NCBI GenBank assembly: GCA_958295725.1 | Contig: OY282368.1 | Span: 496,001 to 560,000 of the forward strand | Direction: 5' to 3' | DNA length: 64,000 nt | Origin: an uncultured Alphaproteobacteria bacterium | GTDB taxonomy: Bacteria; Pseudomonadota; Alphaproteobacteria; UBA2966 | Part shown: positions 52,401-64,000 of the stretch, piece after piece | Layout of the letters: every line of letters begins with the position of its first letter | Numbering within the stretch: the first letter of the stretch is position 1 | Position numbers and translations under genes: made by a program | The notes under the pieces: model-generated | The model's database searches: none | Seen by the model: the letters and a program-made list of their open reading frames with translations, nothing else | What the model was told of the DNA's origin: nothing

Positions 52401-55400
52401 ACGGTGACGGCGACGCTGGACCGGGCGTCGAGCGCGGCGGTGACGCTGACGGTGGCGGCGACGGCGGGGGCGAACGCGGCGGCGGGCGACTTCAGCCTGT
52501 CGAGTACGGCGACGCTGACCGTCGCGGCGGGTTCGACGGCGAGCGCGGGCGCGGTGACGGTGACGGCGGTGGACGACACGACGGACGGGCCGGACAAGTC
52601 GGTGTCGGTTTCGGCGACGGTGAGCGGCGACAGCGGCGTTGCGGCCCCGACCGCCGCGACGCTGACGATCGCCGACGACGATGCGGCGCCGGGCGTGAAG
52701 CTGGCGGTGGCGGACAGCGCCATCGTGGAGGACGGCGGCACGACGACGGTGACGGCGACGCTGTCGCATCCGTCGAGCGCGGCGACGACGGTGACGGTGA
52801 CGGCGGTCACGGGCTTCTACACGGTGGGTTCGGACGCGACCATCGTCATCGCGGCGGGGAGCACGGCGAACGCCACGGACATGGCGATGGTCACGGCGGC
52901 GGACGACGCCATCGACAACGTGGGCGACCGCTCGGTGACGGTGACGGGCACGGCGTCCAACAGCCAGGGCGTGGGGTCCGTGGCGGGCGCGGCACTGACT
53001 CTGACGGACGACGAGGCGACGCCGGCGGCGACGCTGGCGCTGAGCCCGGCGACGATCTCGGAGAGCGGCGGCGCGGCGACGGTGACGGCGACGCTGAACG
53101 GCAAGTCGAGCGCGGCGGTGACGCTGACGGTATCGGCTTCGGGGAGCGGCTTCACGCTGTCGAGCGCGAGGACGCTGACCGTCGCGGCGGGTTCGACGGC
53201 GAGCGCGGGCGCGGTGACGGTCGCGGCGGTGGACGACACGACGGACGCGCCGGACAAGTCGGTGGCGGTGTCGGCCACGGCGTCGGGCGGTGGCGTGTCG
53301 GACCCGGCGAGCGTGACGCTGACCATCACGGACGACGACGCCGCGCCGGGGGTGACGCTGGCGCTGTCGTCTTCGTCGATTTCGGAGAGCGGCGGGACGA
53401 CGACGGTGACGGCGACGCTGTCGCATCCGTCGAGCGCGGCGACGACGGTGACGGTGACGGCGCTCGAAGGCGCGTACACGGTGGATCCGACGGACGCGAC
53501 GATCACGATCGCGGCGGGCGCGACGGCGAACACCACGGACACGGCGACGGTCGTGGCGGCGGACGACGACGTGGACAACATCGGCGACCGGAGCGTCACG
53601 GTGACGGGCACGGCGGCCAACGTACAGGCCACGGCCGATTCGCAGACCGTGGCGGTGACCGGCGCGAGCCTCACCTTGACCGACGACGAGGCGACGCCGG
53701 TGGCGACGTTGAAGCTGTCGTCTTCGTCGATTTCGGAGAGCGGCGGCGTGGCCACGGTGACGGCGACGCTGAACCGCGCGTCGAGCGCGGCGGTGACGCT
53801 GACGGTATCGGCTGGCGGCGTCGGCTTCACGCTGTCGAGCGCGAGGACGTTGACCGTCGCGGCGGGTTCGACGGCGAGCGCGGGCGCGGTGACGGTCGCG
53901 GCGGTGGACGACACGACGGACGCGCCGGACAAGTCGGTGACGGTTTCGGCGACGGTGAGCGGCGACAGCGGCGTTGCGGCCCCGACCGCCGTGACGCTGA
54001 CGATCGCCGACGACGATGCGGCACCGGGCGTGAAGCTGGCGGTGGCGGACAGCGCCATCGCGGAGGACGGCGGCACGACGACGGTGACGGCGACGCTGTC
54101 GCATCCGTCGAGCGCGGCGACGACGGTGACGGTGACAGGAGTGGACGGCGCCTACACGGTGGGTTCGGACGCGACCATCGTGATCGCGGCGGGCGCGACG
54201 GCGAACGCGACGGACACGGCGACGATCGCCGCGGTGGACGACGCCATCGACAACGTGAGCGAACGGAGCGTCACGGTGACGGGTACGGCGGAGAACGTAC
54301 AGGCCACGGCCGATTCTCAGACCGTGGCGGTGACCGGCGCGAGCCTCACCTTGACTGACGACGAGACGACGCCGACGGCGACGTTGAAGCTGTCGCCGGC
54401 GTCGATTTCGGAGAACGGCGGGGTGGCGACGGTGACGGCGGGGCTGAACCGCGCGTCGAGCGCGGCGGTGACGCTGACGGTATCGGCTGGCGGCGCCGGC
54501 TTCACGCTGTCGAGCGCGACGACGTTGACCGTCGCGGCGGGTTCGACGGCGAGCGCGGGCGCGGTGACGGTCGCGGCGGTGGACGACACGACGGACGGAC
54601 CGGACAAGCCGGTGACGGTTTCGGCGACGGTGAGCGGCGACAGCGGGGTGGCGGACCCGACCGCCGTGACCCTGACCATCGCCGACGACGAAGCGGCGCC
54701 GGGGGTGACGTTGGCGGTGGCGGACGCCGCCATCGCCGAGGACGGCGGGACGACGACGGTGACGGCGACGCTCACCCATGCGTCGAGCGCGGCGACGACG
54801 GTGACGGTGACGGGGGTGTCGGGCTTCTACACGGTGGATCCGACTGACGCGACGATCACGATCGCGGCGGGCGCGACGGCGAACGCCACGGACACGGCGA
54901 TGGTCACGGCGGCGGACGACGCCATCGACAACGTGGGCGACCGCTCGGTGACGGTGACGGGCACGGCGTCCAACAGCCAGGGCGTGGGGTCCGTGGCGGG
55001 AGCGGCGCTGACGCTGACGGACGACGAGGCGACGCCGGCGGCGACGCTGGCGCTGTCGTCTTCGTCGATTTCGGAGAGTGGCGGGGTGGCGACGGTGACG
55101 GCGGCGCTGAACGGCAAGTCGAGCGCGGCGGTGACGCTGACGGTATCGGCTTCGGGGAGCGGCTTCACGCTTTCGAGCGCGACGACGTTGACCATCGCGG
55201 CGGGTTCGACGGCGAGTGCGGGCACGGTGACGGTCGCGGCGGTGGACGACACGACGGATGCGCCGGACAAGCCGGTGACGGTGACGGCGACGGTGAGCGG
55301 CGACAGCGGTGTATCGGACCCGGCCGCCGTGACGCTGACGCTGACGGACGACGACGACGCGCCGGGCGTGGAGCTGGCGCTGTCGCCGGCCTCGATCTCG

Positions 55401-58400
55401 GAGAACGGCGGGGTGGCGACGGTGAGCGCGACGCTGAGCCATGCGTCGAGCGCGGCGACGACGGTGACGGTGACGAGGGTGTCGGGCCTCTACACGGTGG
55501 GGTCGGACGTGACCATCGTCATCGCGGCGGGCGCGACGGCGAACGCTACGGACACGGCGATGGTCACGGCGGCGGACGACGCCATCGACAACGTAGGCGA
55601 CCGCTCGGTGACGGTGACGGGCACGGCGTCCAACAGCCAGGGCGTGGGGTCCGTGGCGGGCGCGTCGCTGACGCTGACGGACGACGAGGCGACGCCGGCG
55701 GCGACGCTGGCGCTGTCGTCTTCGTCGATCTCGGAGAACGGCGGCGTGGCGACGGTGACGGCGACGCTGAGCGGCAAGTCGAGCTCGGCGGTGACGCTGA
55801 CGGTATCGGCTTCGGGGAGCGGCTTCACGCTGTCGAGCGCGACGACGCTGACCGTCGCGGCGGGTTCGACGGCGAGCGCGGGCGCGGTGACGGTGACGGC
55901 GGCGGATGACACGACGGACGCGCCGGACAAGCCGGTGACGGTCTCGGCCACGGCGTTGGGCGGCGGCGTTGCGGCGCCGGCGAGCGTGACGCTGACGGTC
56001 GTCGACGACGACGCGGCGCCGGGGGTGAAGCTGGCGGTGGCGGACAGCGCCATCGCCGAGGACGGCGGGACGACGACGGTGACGGCGACGCTCTCCCATG
56101 CGTCGAGCGCGGCGACGACGGTGACGGTGACAGGAGTGGACGGCGCCTACACGGTGGGTTCGGACGCGACGATCGTGATCGCGGCGGGGCAGACGTCGAA
56201 CGCCACGGACACGGCGACGGTGGCGGCGGCGGACGACGACATCGACAACGTGGGCGACCGCTCGGTGACGGTGACGGGCACGGCGGCGAACGGCCAAGCG
56301 ACGGCCGATTCGCAGACCGTGGCGGTGACCGGGGCGAGCCTCACCTTGACCGACGACGAGGCGACGCCGACGGCGACGTTGGCGTTGTCGGACTCCTCGG
56401 TCTCGGAGAGCGGCGGCGCGGCGACGGTGACGGCGACGCTCTCCGGCAAGTCGAGCGCGGCGGTGACGCTGACGGTCGCGGCTTCGGGGAGCGGCTTCAC
56501 GCTGTCGAGCGCGAGGACGCTGACCGTCGCGGCGGGTTCGACGGCGAGTACGGGCGCGGTGACGGTGACGGCGGTCAATGACACGACGGACGGGCCGGAC
56601 AAGCCGGTGACGGTTTCAGCGACGGTGAGCGGCGACAGCGGGGTGGCGGCGCCGGCGAGCGTGACGCTGACGATCGAGGACGACGAGGCGGCACCGGGGG
56701 TGACGCTGTCGCTGTCGTCTTCGTCGATCTCGGAGAGCGGCGGGACGACGACGGTGAGCGCGACGCTGACCCACCCATCGAGCGCGGCGACGACGGTGAC
56801 GGTGACGGGGGTGGGGGTGTCGGGCTTCTACACGGTGGGGTCGGACGCGACCATCGTCATCGCGGCGGGGAACACGGCGAACGCCACGGACACGGCGACG
56901 ATCGCGGCGGCGGACGACGACGTGGACAACATCGGCGACCGGAGCGTCACGGTGACGGGCACGGCGTCCAACGCCCAGGCGGCGGCCGATTCGCAGACCG
57001 TGACGGTGACCGGGGCGGCGCTGACGCTGGAGGACGACGAGGCGACGCCGGCGGCGACGCTGGCGCTGTCGTCTTCGTCGATCTCGGAGAGCGGCGGCGT
57101 GGCGACGGTGACGGCGTCGCTGAGCGGCAAGTCGAGCTCGGCGGTGACGCTGACGGTATCGGCTTCGGGGAGCGGCTTCACGCTGTCGAGCGCGACGACG
57201 CTGACCGTCGCGGCGGGTTCGACGGCGAGTATGGGCACGGTGACGGTCGCGGCGGTGGACGACACGACGGACGGGCCGGACAAGTCGGTGACGGTTTCAG
57301 CCACGGTGAGCGGCGACAGCGGGGTGGCGGCGCCGGCGAGCGTGACGCTGACCGTTACGGACGACGACGCGGCGCCGGGGGTGACGCTGTCGCTGTCGTC
57401 TTCGTCGATTTCGGAGAGCGGCGGGACGACGACGGTGACGGCGACGCTCTCCCACCCATCGAGCGCGGCGACGACGGTGACGGTGACGGCGGTGTCGGGC
57501 TTCTACACGGTGGATCCGACGGACGCGACCATCGTCATCGCGGCGGGGAGCACGGCGAACGCCACGGACACGGCGATGGTCACGGCGGTGGATGACGACG
57601 TGGACAACATCGGCGACCGGAGCGTCACGGTGACGGGCACGGCGTCCAACGCCCAGGCGGCGGCCAATTCGCAGACCGTGGCGGTGACCGGGGCGAGCCT
57701 CACCTTGACCGACGACGAGGCGACGCCGGCGGCGACGCTGGCGCTGTCGTCTTCGTCGATCTCGGAGAGCGGCGGCGCGGCGACGGTGACGGCGTCGCTG
57801 AACGGCAAGTCGAGCTCGGCGGTGACGCTGACGGTATCGGCTTCGGGGAGCGGCTTCACGCTGTCGAGCGCGAGGACGCTGACCGTCGCGGCCGGGGAGA
57901 CGGCGAGCGCGGGCGCGGTGACGGTCACGGCGAACGACGACGCGACGGACGGGCCGGACAAGCCGGTGTCGGTGTCGGCGACGGTGAGCGGCGACAGCGG
58001 GGTGGCGGACCCGACCGCCGTGACGCTGACCGTTACGGACGACGACGCGGCGCCGACGGTGACGCTGACGTTGTCGCCTTCGACGGTCGACGAGAGTGGA
58101 ACGACGACGCAGGCGACGGTGACGGCGACGTTGAGCCATGCGTCGAGCGCGGCGACGACGGTGACGGTAACGGCGTCGGCGGGCGCGAACGCGGCGGCGT
58201 CGGACTTCACGCAGACGGGGACGACGCTGACGATAGCGGCGGGTTCGACGACGAGCGCGGGCGCGGTGACGGTGACGGCGAACGACAACGCGAAGGACGA
58301 GCCGGACAAGTCGGTGGCGGTGTCGGGGACGGCCGCCAACAGCCAGGGGATCGCGGGGAACCCCGCCGGCGTCACGCTGACGATCCGCGACGACGATGGG

Positions 58401-61400
58401 AAGCCCACGGTGGCGCTGTCGCTGTCGAGAGCGTCGGTCGCGGAGAACGGCGGCGCGGCGACGGTGACGGCGACGCTGAACCGTGCGTCGAGCGCGGCGA
58501 CGACGGTGACGGTAACGGCGTCGGCGGGCGCGAACGCGGTGGCGTCGGACTTCACGCAGACGGGGACGACGCTGACGATAGCGGCGGGTTCGACGGCGAG
58601 TACGGGCGTGGTGACGGTGACGGCGGTGGCCGACACGACGGACGGGCCGGACAAGTCGGTGAGGGTTTCGGGTTCGGCGATCAACACGCAGGGCGTGACC
58701 GATCCGCTCGCGGTGACGCTGACCATTACGGACGACGACGACGCGCCGGGCGTGGAGCTGGCGCTGTCGCCGGCCTCGATCTCGGAGAACGGGGGGACGA
58801 CGACGGTGAGCGCGACGCTCACCCATGCGTCGAGCGCGCCGACGACGGTGACGGTGACGGCGCTCGAAGGCGCGTACACGGTGGATCCGACGGACGCGAC
58901 GATCGTGATCGCGGCGGGCGCGACGGCGAACGCTTCGGACACGGCGACGATCACCGCGGTGGACGACACGACGGACGGGCCGGACCGGCGGGTGACGGTG
59001 ACGGCGACGGCTGCCAACGCCCAGGGCGCGGGGAGCGTGACCGGGGCGACGCTGACGCTGGAGGACGACGAGGCGGCGCCGGGGGTGAGGCTGGCGGTGG
59101 CGGACAGCGCGATCTCGGAGGACGGCGGGACGACGACGGTGACGGCGACGCTCACCCATGCGTCGAGCGCGGCGACGACGGTGACGGTGACGGGGGTGTC
59201 GGGCTTCTACACGGTGGATTCGACGGACGCGACGATCACGATCGCGGCGGGAGAGACGGCGAACGCCGTGGACACGGTGACGATCGCGGCGGTGGACGAC
59301 GACGTGGACAACGTGGGCGATCGCTCGGTGACGGTGACGGGCGCGGCGCAGAACAGCCAGGGCGTGGGCACGGTGACGGGAGCGGCGCTGACGCTGACCG
59401 ATGACGAGACGACGCCAACGGCGACGCTGGTTCTGTCGCCGGCGTCGATCTCGGAGAGCGGTGGCGTATCGACGGTGACGGCGACGCTGGACCGGGCGTC
59501 GAGCGCGGCGGTGACGCTGACGGTGGCGGCGACGGCGGGGGCGAACGCGGCGGCGGGCGACTTCAGCCTGTCGAGCGCGAGGACGCTGACCGTCGCGGCG
59601 GGTTCGACGGCGAGCGCGGGCGCGGTGACGGTGACGGCGGTGGACGACACGACGAACGCGCCGGACAAGTCGGTGACGGTCTCGGCGACGGCGGCGGGCG
59701 GCGGCGTGTCGAACCCGTCCGCCGTGACGTTGACCATCGCCGACGACGACGCAGCGCCGACGGTGTCGATCTCGTCGCCGAGCGTGACCGAGGGGGCGTC
59801 GGGTGCGACGGCGACGCTGACCTTCGCGGTGACGCTGAGCGCGGCGAGCGGCAAGGAGGTCACGGTCGCCTACGCGGAGGGGACGGGCGGTACGGCCACG
59901 GCGGGCACGGACTACACGGCGCTGTCGTCGGGGACGCTGACTTTCGCGGCGGGCGCGACGAGTGGGACGGTCTCGGTGACGGTGACGGGCGACGGCGCGG
60001 ACGAGCCGGACGAGACGGTGAAGGTGGCGCTGAGCGGTCCGACCAACGCGACGCTGGGCACGGCGGAGGGCACGGGCACGATCGCGGACGACGACGCGGC
60101 GCCGTCGGCGACGCTGGCGCTGTCGTCTTCGTCGATTTCGGAGGACGGCGGTTCGGCGACGGTGACGGCGACGCTCTCCCATGCGTCGAGCGCGGCGACG
60201 ACGGTGACGGTAGCGGCGTCGGCGGGCGCGCACACGGGGGCGGCGGACTTCAAGCAGACGGGGACGGCGCTGACGGTGGCGGCAGGCTCGACGGCGAGTT
60301 CGGGGACGGTGACCATCGCGGCGGTGGACAACGACGAGGACGCGGCGCACGACAAGTCGGTGAGGGTGTCGGCGACGGCCGCCAACGGGCAGGGGGTCGC
60401 GGGGAGCCCGTCGCCGTTGACGCTGGCGATCGTGGACGACGACGTGAACCTGAAGCCGAGCTTCGGCGACCACAAGATCATCAACCGGCGCTGGCGGACC
60501 TCCACCGTGGTCCCGCGCCTCGATCTGCCGGAGGCGACGGGGGGTGACGGGACGCTGACCTACACGCTGTCGCCGGCCGTGCCGTCGTGGTTGTCGCGGA
60601 GCGGCTTCTTCGTGACGGGCACGACGCCGGCCGAGCCGTCGGACTGGGTGGAATACACATGGACGGTCGCGGACGAGGACGGCGACGAGGCGTCGCTCAC
60701 GTTCTCCATCGCGGTGGTTCTCCCGGGCACCCCGCCGAAGGGGGACGACCCGGAGGAAGATACGGTGGACCCGGACGAGCCGTGGCTGTCGCTCTCGTCG
60801 TCGCGCGTGTCGGAGGGCGCGGCAGGTTCGACGGCGACACTGACCTACACGTTGACGTTGAGCGTGGCGAGCGTGCGCATGGTGGCGGTGTCTTACGCGG
60901 ACGCGGGCACCGGCACGGCGACGGCGGGGACCGACTATACGGCGCTGGCCCCCGGCACGCTGACCGTGGCGCCCGGCGTGACGAGCGCGACCATCTCGGT
61001 GACGGTGACGGGCGACGGGATCGACGAGCCGGACGAGACGGTGGCGGTAAAGATGAGCATGCCGGTGAACGCGCAGTACCTGACCAGCGACGCGGTGGCG
61101 ACGGGAACGATTACGGACGACGACGTGGCGCCGGGCGTGAAGCTGGCGCTGTCGCCGGCGTCGATCTCCGAGAACGGCGGTGTATCGACGGTGAGCGCGA
61201 CGCTTACCCATGCATCGAGCGCGGCGACGACGGTGACGGTGACGGCGGTGGACAGCACCTACACGGTGGGTTCGGACGCGACCATCGTCATCGCGGCGGG
61301 CGAGACGGCGAACGCCACGGACACGGCGACGATCGCGGCGGTGGACGACGACGTGGACAACGTGGGCGATCGCTCGGTGACGGTGACGGGCGCGGCGCAG

Positions 61401-64000
61401 AACAGCCAGGGCGTGGGTACGGTGACGGGAGCGGCGCTGACGCTGACCGATGACGAGACGACACCAACGGCGACCCTGGTTCTGTCGCCGGCGTCGATCT
61501 CGGAGAGCGGCGGGGTATCGACGGTGACGGCGACGCTGTCGAGGGCGTCGAGCGAGGCGGTGACGGTGACGGTGGGGGCGGCGGCTGGCGCGGGGGCGGT
61601 CGCGGCAAACTTCACGCTGTCGAGCGACAAGACTCTGACGATCGCGGCGGGCTCGACGACGAGCGCGGGCGCGGTGACGGTGACGGCAGTAAACAACGCG
61701 GTCGACGCGCCGGACAAGTCGGTGACGGTCTCGGGGACGGCGTCGGGCGACAGCGGTGTTGCGGCGCCGTCGAACGTGACGCTGACGCTGACGGACGACG
61801 ACGACGCGCCGGGCGTGAAGCTGGCGCTGTCGTCTTCGTCGATTTCGGAGAACGGCGGGGTGGCGACGGTGAGCGCGACGCTCACCCATGCGTCGAGCGC
61901 GCCGACGACGGTGACGGTGACGGGGGTGGGGGTGTCGGGCTTCTACACGGTGGGGTCGGACGCGACGATCACGATTGCGGCGGGTGAGACGGCGAACGCT
62001 TCGGACACGGCGACGATCACCGCGGTGGACGACACGACGGACGGGCCGGACCGGCGGGTGACGGTGACGGCGACGGCTGCCAACGCCCAGGGCGCGGGGA
62101 GCGTGACCGGGGCGACGCTGTCGCTGGAGGACGACGAGGCGGCGCCGACGGCGACGCTGTCGCTGTCGTCTTCGTCGATTTCGGAGAGCGGCGGGACGAC
62201 GACGGTGACGGCGACGCTCACCCACGCGTCGAGCGCGGCGACGACGGTGACGGTGACGGCGGTGTCGGGCTTCTACACGGTGGATTCGACGGACGCGACG
62301 ATCACGATCGCGGCGGGCGAGACGGCGAACGCCACGGACACGGCGACGGTCGTGGCGGCGGACGACGACGTGGACAACGTGGGCGACCGCACGGTGACGG
62401 TGACGGGCGCGGCCTCCAACGCCCAGGCGGCGGCCGATTCGCAGACCGTGACCGTGACCGGCGCGAGCCTCACCTTGACCGACGACGAGGCGACGCCGGC
62501 GGCGACGCTGGCGCTGAGCCCGGCGACGATCTCGGAGAGCGGTGGCGTATCGACGGTGACGGCGACGCTGAACGGCAAGTCGAGCGCGGCGGTGACGCTG
62601 ACGGTGGCGGCGACGGCGGGGGCGAACGCGGCGGCGGGCGACTTCAGCCTGTCGAGTACGGCGACGCTGACCGTCGCGGCGGGTTCGACGGCGAGCGCGG
62701 GCGCGGTGACGGTGACGGCGGTGGACGACACGACGGACGGGCCGGACAAGTCGGTGTCGGTTTCGGCGACGGTGAGCGGCGACAGCGGCGTTGCGGCCCC
62801 GACCGCCGCGACGCTGACGATCGCCGACGACGATGCGGCGCCGGGCGTGAATCTGGCGGTGGCGGACAGCGCCATCGCGGAGGATGGCGGCACGACGACG
62901 GTGGCGGCGACGCTGTCGCATCCGTCGAGCGCGGCGACGACGGTGACGGTGACGGCGCTCGAAGGCGCGTACACGGTGGATCCGACGGACGCGACGATCA
63001 CGATCGCGGCGGGCGCGACGGCGAACACCACGGACACGGCGACGGTCGTGGCGGCGGACGACGACGTGGACAACATCGGCGACCGGAGCGTCACGGTGAC
63101 GGGCACGGCGTCCAACGCCCAGGCCACGGCCGATTCGCAGACCGTGGCGGTGACCGGCGCGAGCCTCACCTTGACCGACGACGAGGCGACGCCGGTGGCG
63201 ACGTTGAAGCTGTCGTCTTCGTCGATTTCGGAGAGCGGCGGCGTGGCCACGGTGACGGCGACGCTGAACCGCGCGTCGAGCGCGGCGGTGACGCTGACGG
63301 TATCGGCTGGCGGCGTCGGCTTCACGCTTTCGAGCACGAAGACTCTGACCGTCGCGGCGGGTTCGACGGCGAGCGCGGGCGCGGTGACGGTGACGGCAGT
63401 GGACGACACGACGGACGGGCCGGACAAGCCGGTGTCGGTTTCGGCGACGGTGAGCGGCGACAGCGGCGTTGCGGCCCCGACCGCCGCGACGCTGACGATC
63501 GCCGACGACGATGCGGCGCCGGGGGTGACGCTGGCGGTGGCGGACAGCGCCATCGCGGAGGACGGCGGCACGACGACGGTGACGGCGACGCTGACGCACC
63601 CGTCGAGCGCGGCGACGACGGTGACGGTGACAGGAGTGGACGGCGCCTACACGGTGGGTTCGGACGCGATCATCGTCATCGCGGCGGGGAGCACGGCGAA
63701 CGCCACGGACACGGCGATGGTCACGGCGGCGGACGACGCCATCGACAACGTGGGCGACCGGCGCGTCACGGTGTCGGGAACGGCGGCCAACGCCCAGGCG
63801 GCGGCCGATTCGGAGACCGTGGCGGTGACCGGGGCGTCGCTGACGCTGACGGACGACGAGGCGACGCCGGTGGCGACGTTGAAGCTGTCGTCTTCGTCGA
63901 TCTCGGAGAGCGGCGGCAAGACCACGGTGACGGCGACGCTCTCCGGCAAGTCGAGCGCGGCGGTGACGCTGACGGTATCGGCTTCGGGGAGCGGCTTCAC
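37482..64000 (+). CDS. Giant secreted multi-repeat protein (cadherin/Ig-like, Calx-beta), 3' end outside window
   Basis: One frame is open from 37365 to the right edge. I start at GTG 37482, with AGAGGG 8 nt upstream; that gives at least 8,839 residues and no stop. The N-terminus (VPRGRSGHANVNSVAALVVA, then ALLLAPLAAAAQT) is a clear Sec signal peptide, with cleavage near residue 31. Roughly residues 36-3650 are repeats of the VxGVSIxSxPxxGxxYxxGE type with DxDxDG loops, mixed with putative-Ig (He_PIG-like) repeats. Residues about 3650-4140 are five putative-Ig repeats in a row. From about 4140 to the end are Calx-beta-like repeats. The DxDxDG loops are likely calcium ligands. Such proteins act as surface adhesins or cell-cell contact proteins. 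The C-terminal export or anchoring domain would be beyond the window. Confidence 0.95.
37590..48434 (+). repeat. N-terminal array: ~21 SwmB/cadherin-like repeats mixed with ~11 putative-Ig repeats
   Basis: Repeats of about 110-125 residues (330-380 bp) share V-x-GVSI-x-S-xP, Y-x-x-GE-x-I-x-V-x-V-x-F, VTG-xPRLAL, TRQA and D-x-D-x-DG-I-x-IAA-x-AL-TLNGG. They alternate irregularly with segments containing PTFG...LPAATGGDG...LPAGLSWD...TRTISGTP...ATDADGD (putative Ig). Counts are by eye. Confidence 0.85.
48435..49894 (+). repeat. Five consecutive putative-Ig repeats
   Basis: Segments starting near 48435, 48750, 49035, 49335 and 49605 each read P-x-FG-D-x-TI-x-D-x-W, LPEATGGNG, L-SG-TP and WTATDADGD. 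They form a transition from the cadherin-like to the Calx-beta-like part. Confidence 0.8.
49895..64000 (+). repeat. Calx-beta-like repeat array, ~41 units, continuing past the window
   Basis: Units of about 105-118 residues carry SSSISESGG, VTATL, SSAATTVTVTA, TIAAG and TLTDDEATP. Two alternating types (a YTV-DNVGDRSV type and a FTLSS-DDTTDGPDK type) make a dyad of about 657 bp (219 residues). The array is broken at about 60460-60770 by one putative-Ig repeat. Bona fide Calx-beta sequences (EGTGGTATAGTDYTAL) occur near 50360 and 59880. Confidence 0.88.
51991..52355 (+). repeat. 365-bp block nearly identical to 62143-62507
   Basis: By eye there is one difference over the block. The same offset (10,152 nt) continues through a diverged ~75-bp stretch into another near-identical block (about 52432-52700 with 62584-62852). 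It implies recent duplication or gene conversion inside the giant gene. Confidence 0.85.

Noticed and set aside
37269-63599. Antisense open frames of 10.1, 8.8 and 6.3 kb on the minus strand (37269-47390, 47505-56297, 57297-63599)
   Set aside because: They are made only of Arg/His/Val-rich low-complexity sequence, mirror the repeats of the plus-strand giant gene, and lack any start context or domain. They follow from GC-rich codon bias.

Overview
The window is GC-rich chromosomal DNA, most likely from an alphaproteobacterium (Rhodospirillales-like at a guess, and not one I can name). The main lineage signals are an NDUFA12-type complex I accessory subunit, a DUF2155 gene, an aroQ-accB-accC-aat run next to them, and a class II NrdJ of about 1,200 residues with a C-terminal cysteine-rich tail.

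Positions 1-10.6 kb look like a defence island. It starts with a type IIG-like methylase/nuclease cut by the window edge. Next is a complete subtype VI-A CRISPR effector, Cas13a (3804-7343, minus strand), with both RX4H HEPN motifs. A four-repeat array follows directly downstream at 3534-3768. A translationally coupled pair of unknown genes (7754-8577) comes next. Last is a TcmP/three-Cys-motif (DUF5131) pair, in which tcmP is broken by an exact 22-bp tandem duplication. A short copy of the 3' end of the DUF5131 gene lies just upstream of cas13a. No cas1 or cas2 is visible.

Positions 10.8-23.4 kb are housekeeping: aspS; nrdJ with three NrdR-box-like sites upstream; the NDUFA12-like gene; a methyltransferase; DUF2155; aat-accC-accB-aroQ on the minus strand; a thiS-thiG fusion; and a DUF3750 gene.

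Positions 23.6-37.2 kb are accessory and catabolic. There are two Rieske oxygenase alpha subunits, a TauE/SafE permease, a PEP mutase/isocitrate lyase family enzyme, a 3-hydroxyisobutyrate dehydrogenase-like reductase, a biotin carrier protein divergent from a biotin-dependent carboxyltransferase, a MaoC-like dehydratase and a LysR regulator. Three toxin-antitoxin-like pairs are interspersed: Phd/ParE, HigB with a HigA-ImmA/IrrE fusion, and a HEPN protein with a small partner.

From 37.48 kb to the right edge one plus-strand reading frame stays open. It encodes at least 8,839 residues of a secreted repeat protein: a signal peptide, then about 21 cadherin/Ig-like repeats interspersed with putative-Ig repeats, then about 41 Calx-beta-like repeats. 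The gene is not finished at 64,000. Its repeat composition also gives very long antisense open frames that I do not regard as genes.

The most notable element is the compact cas13a-array locus, which lacks an adaptation module.
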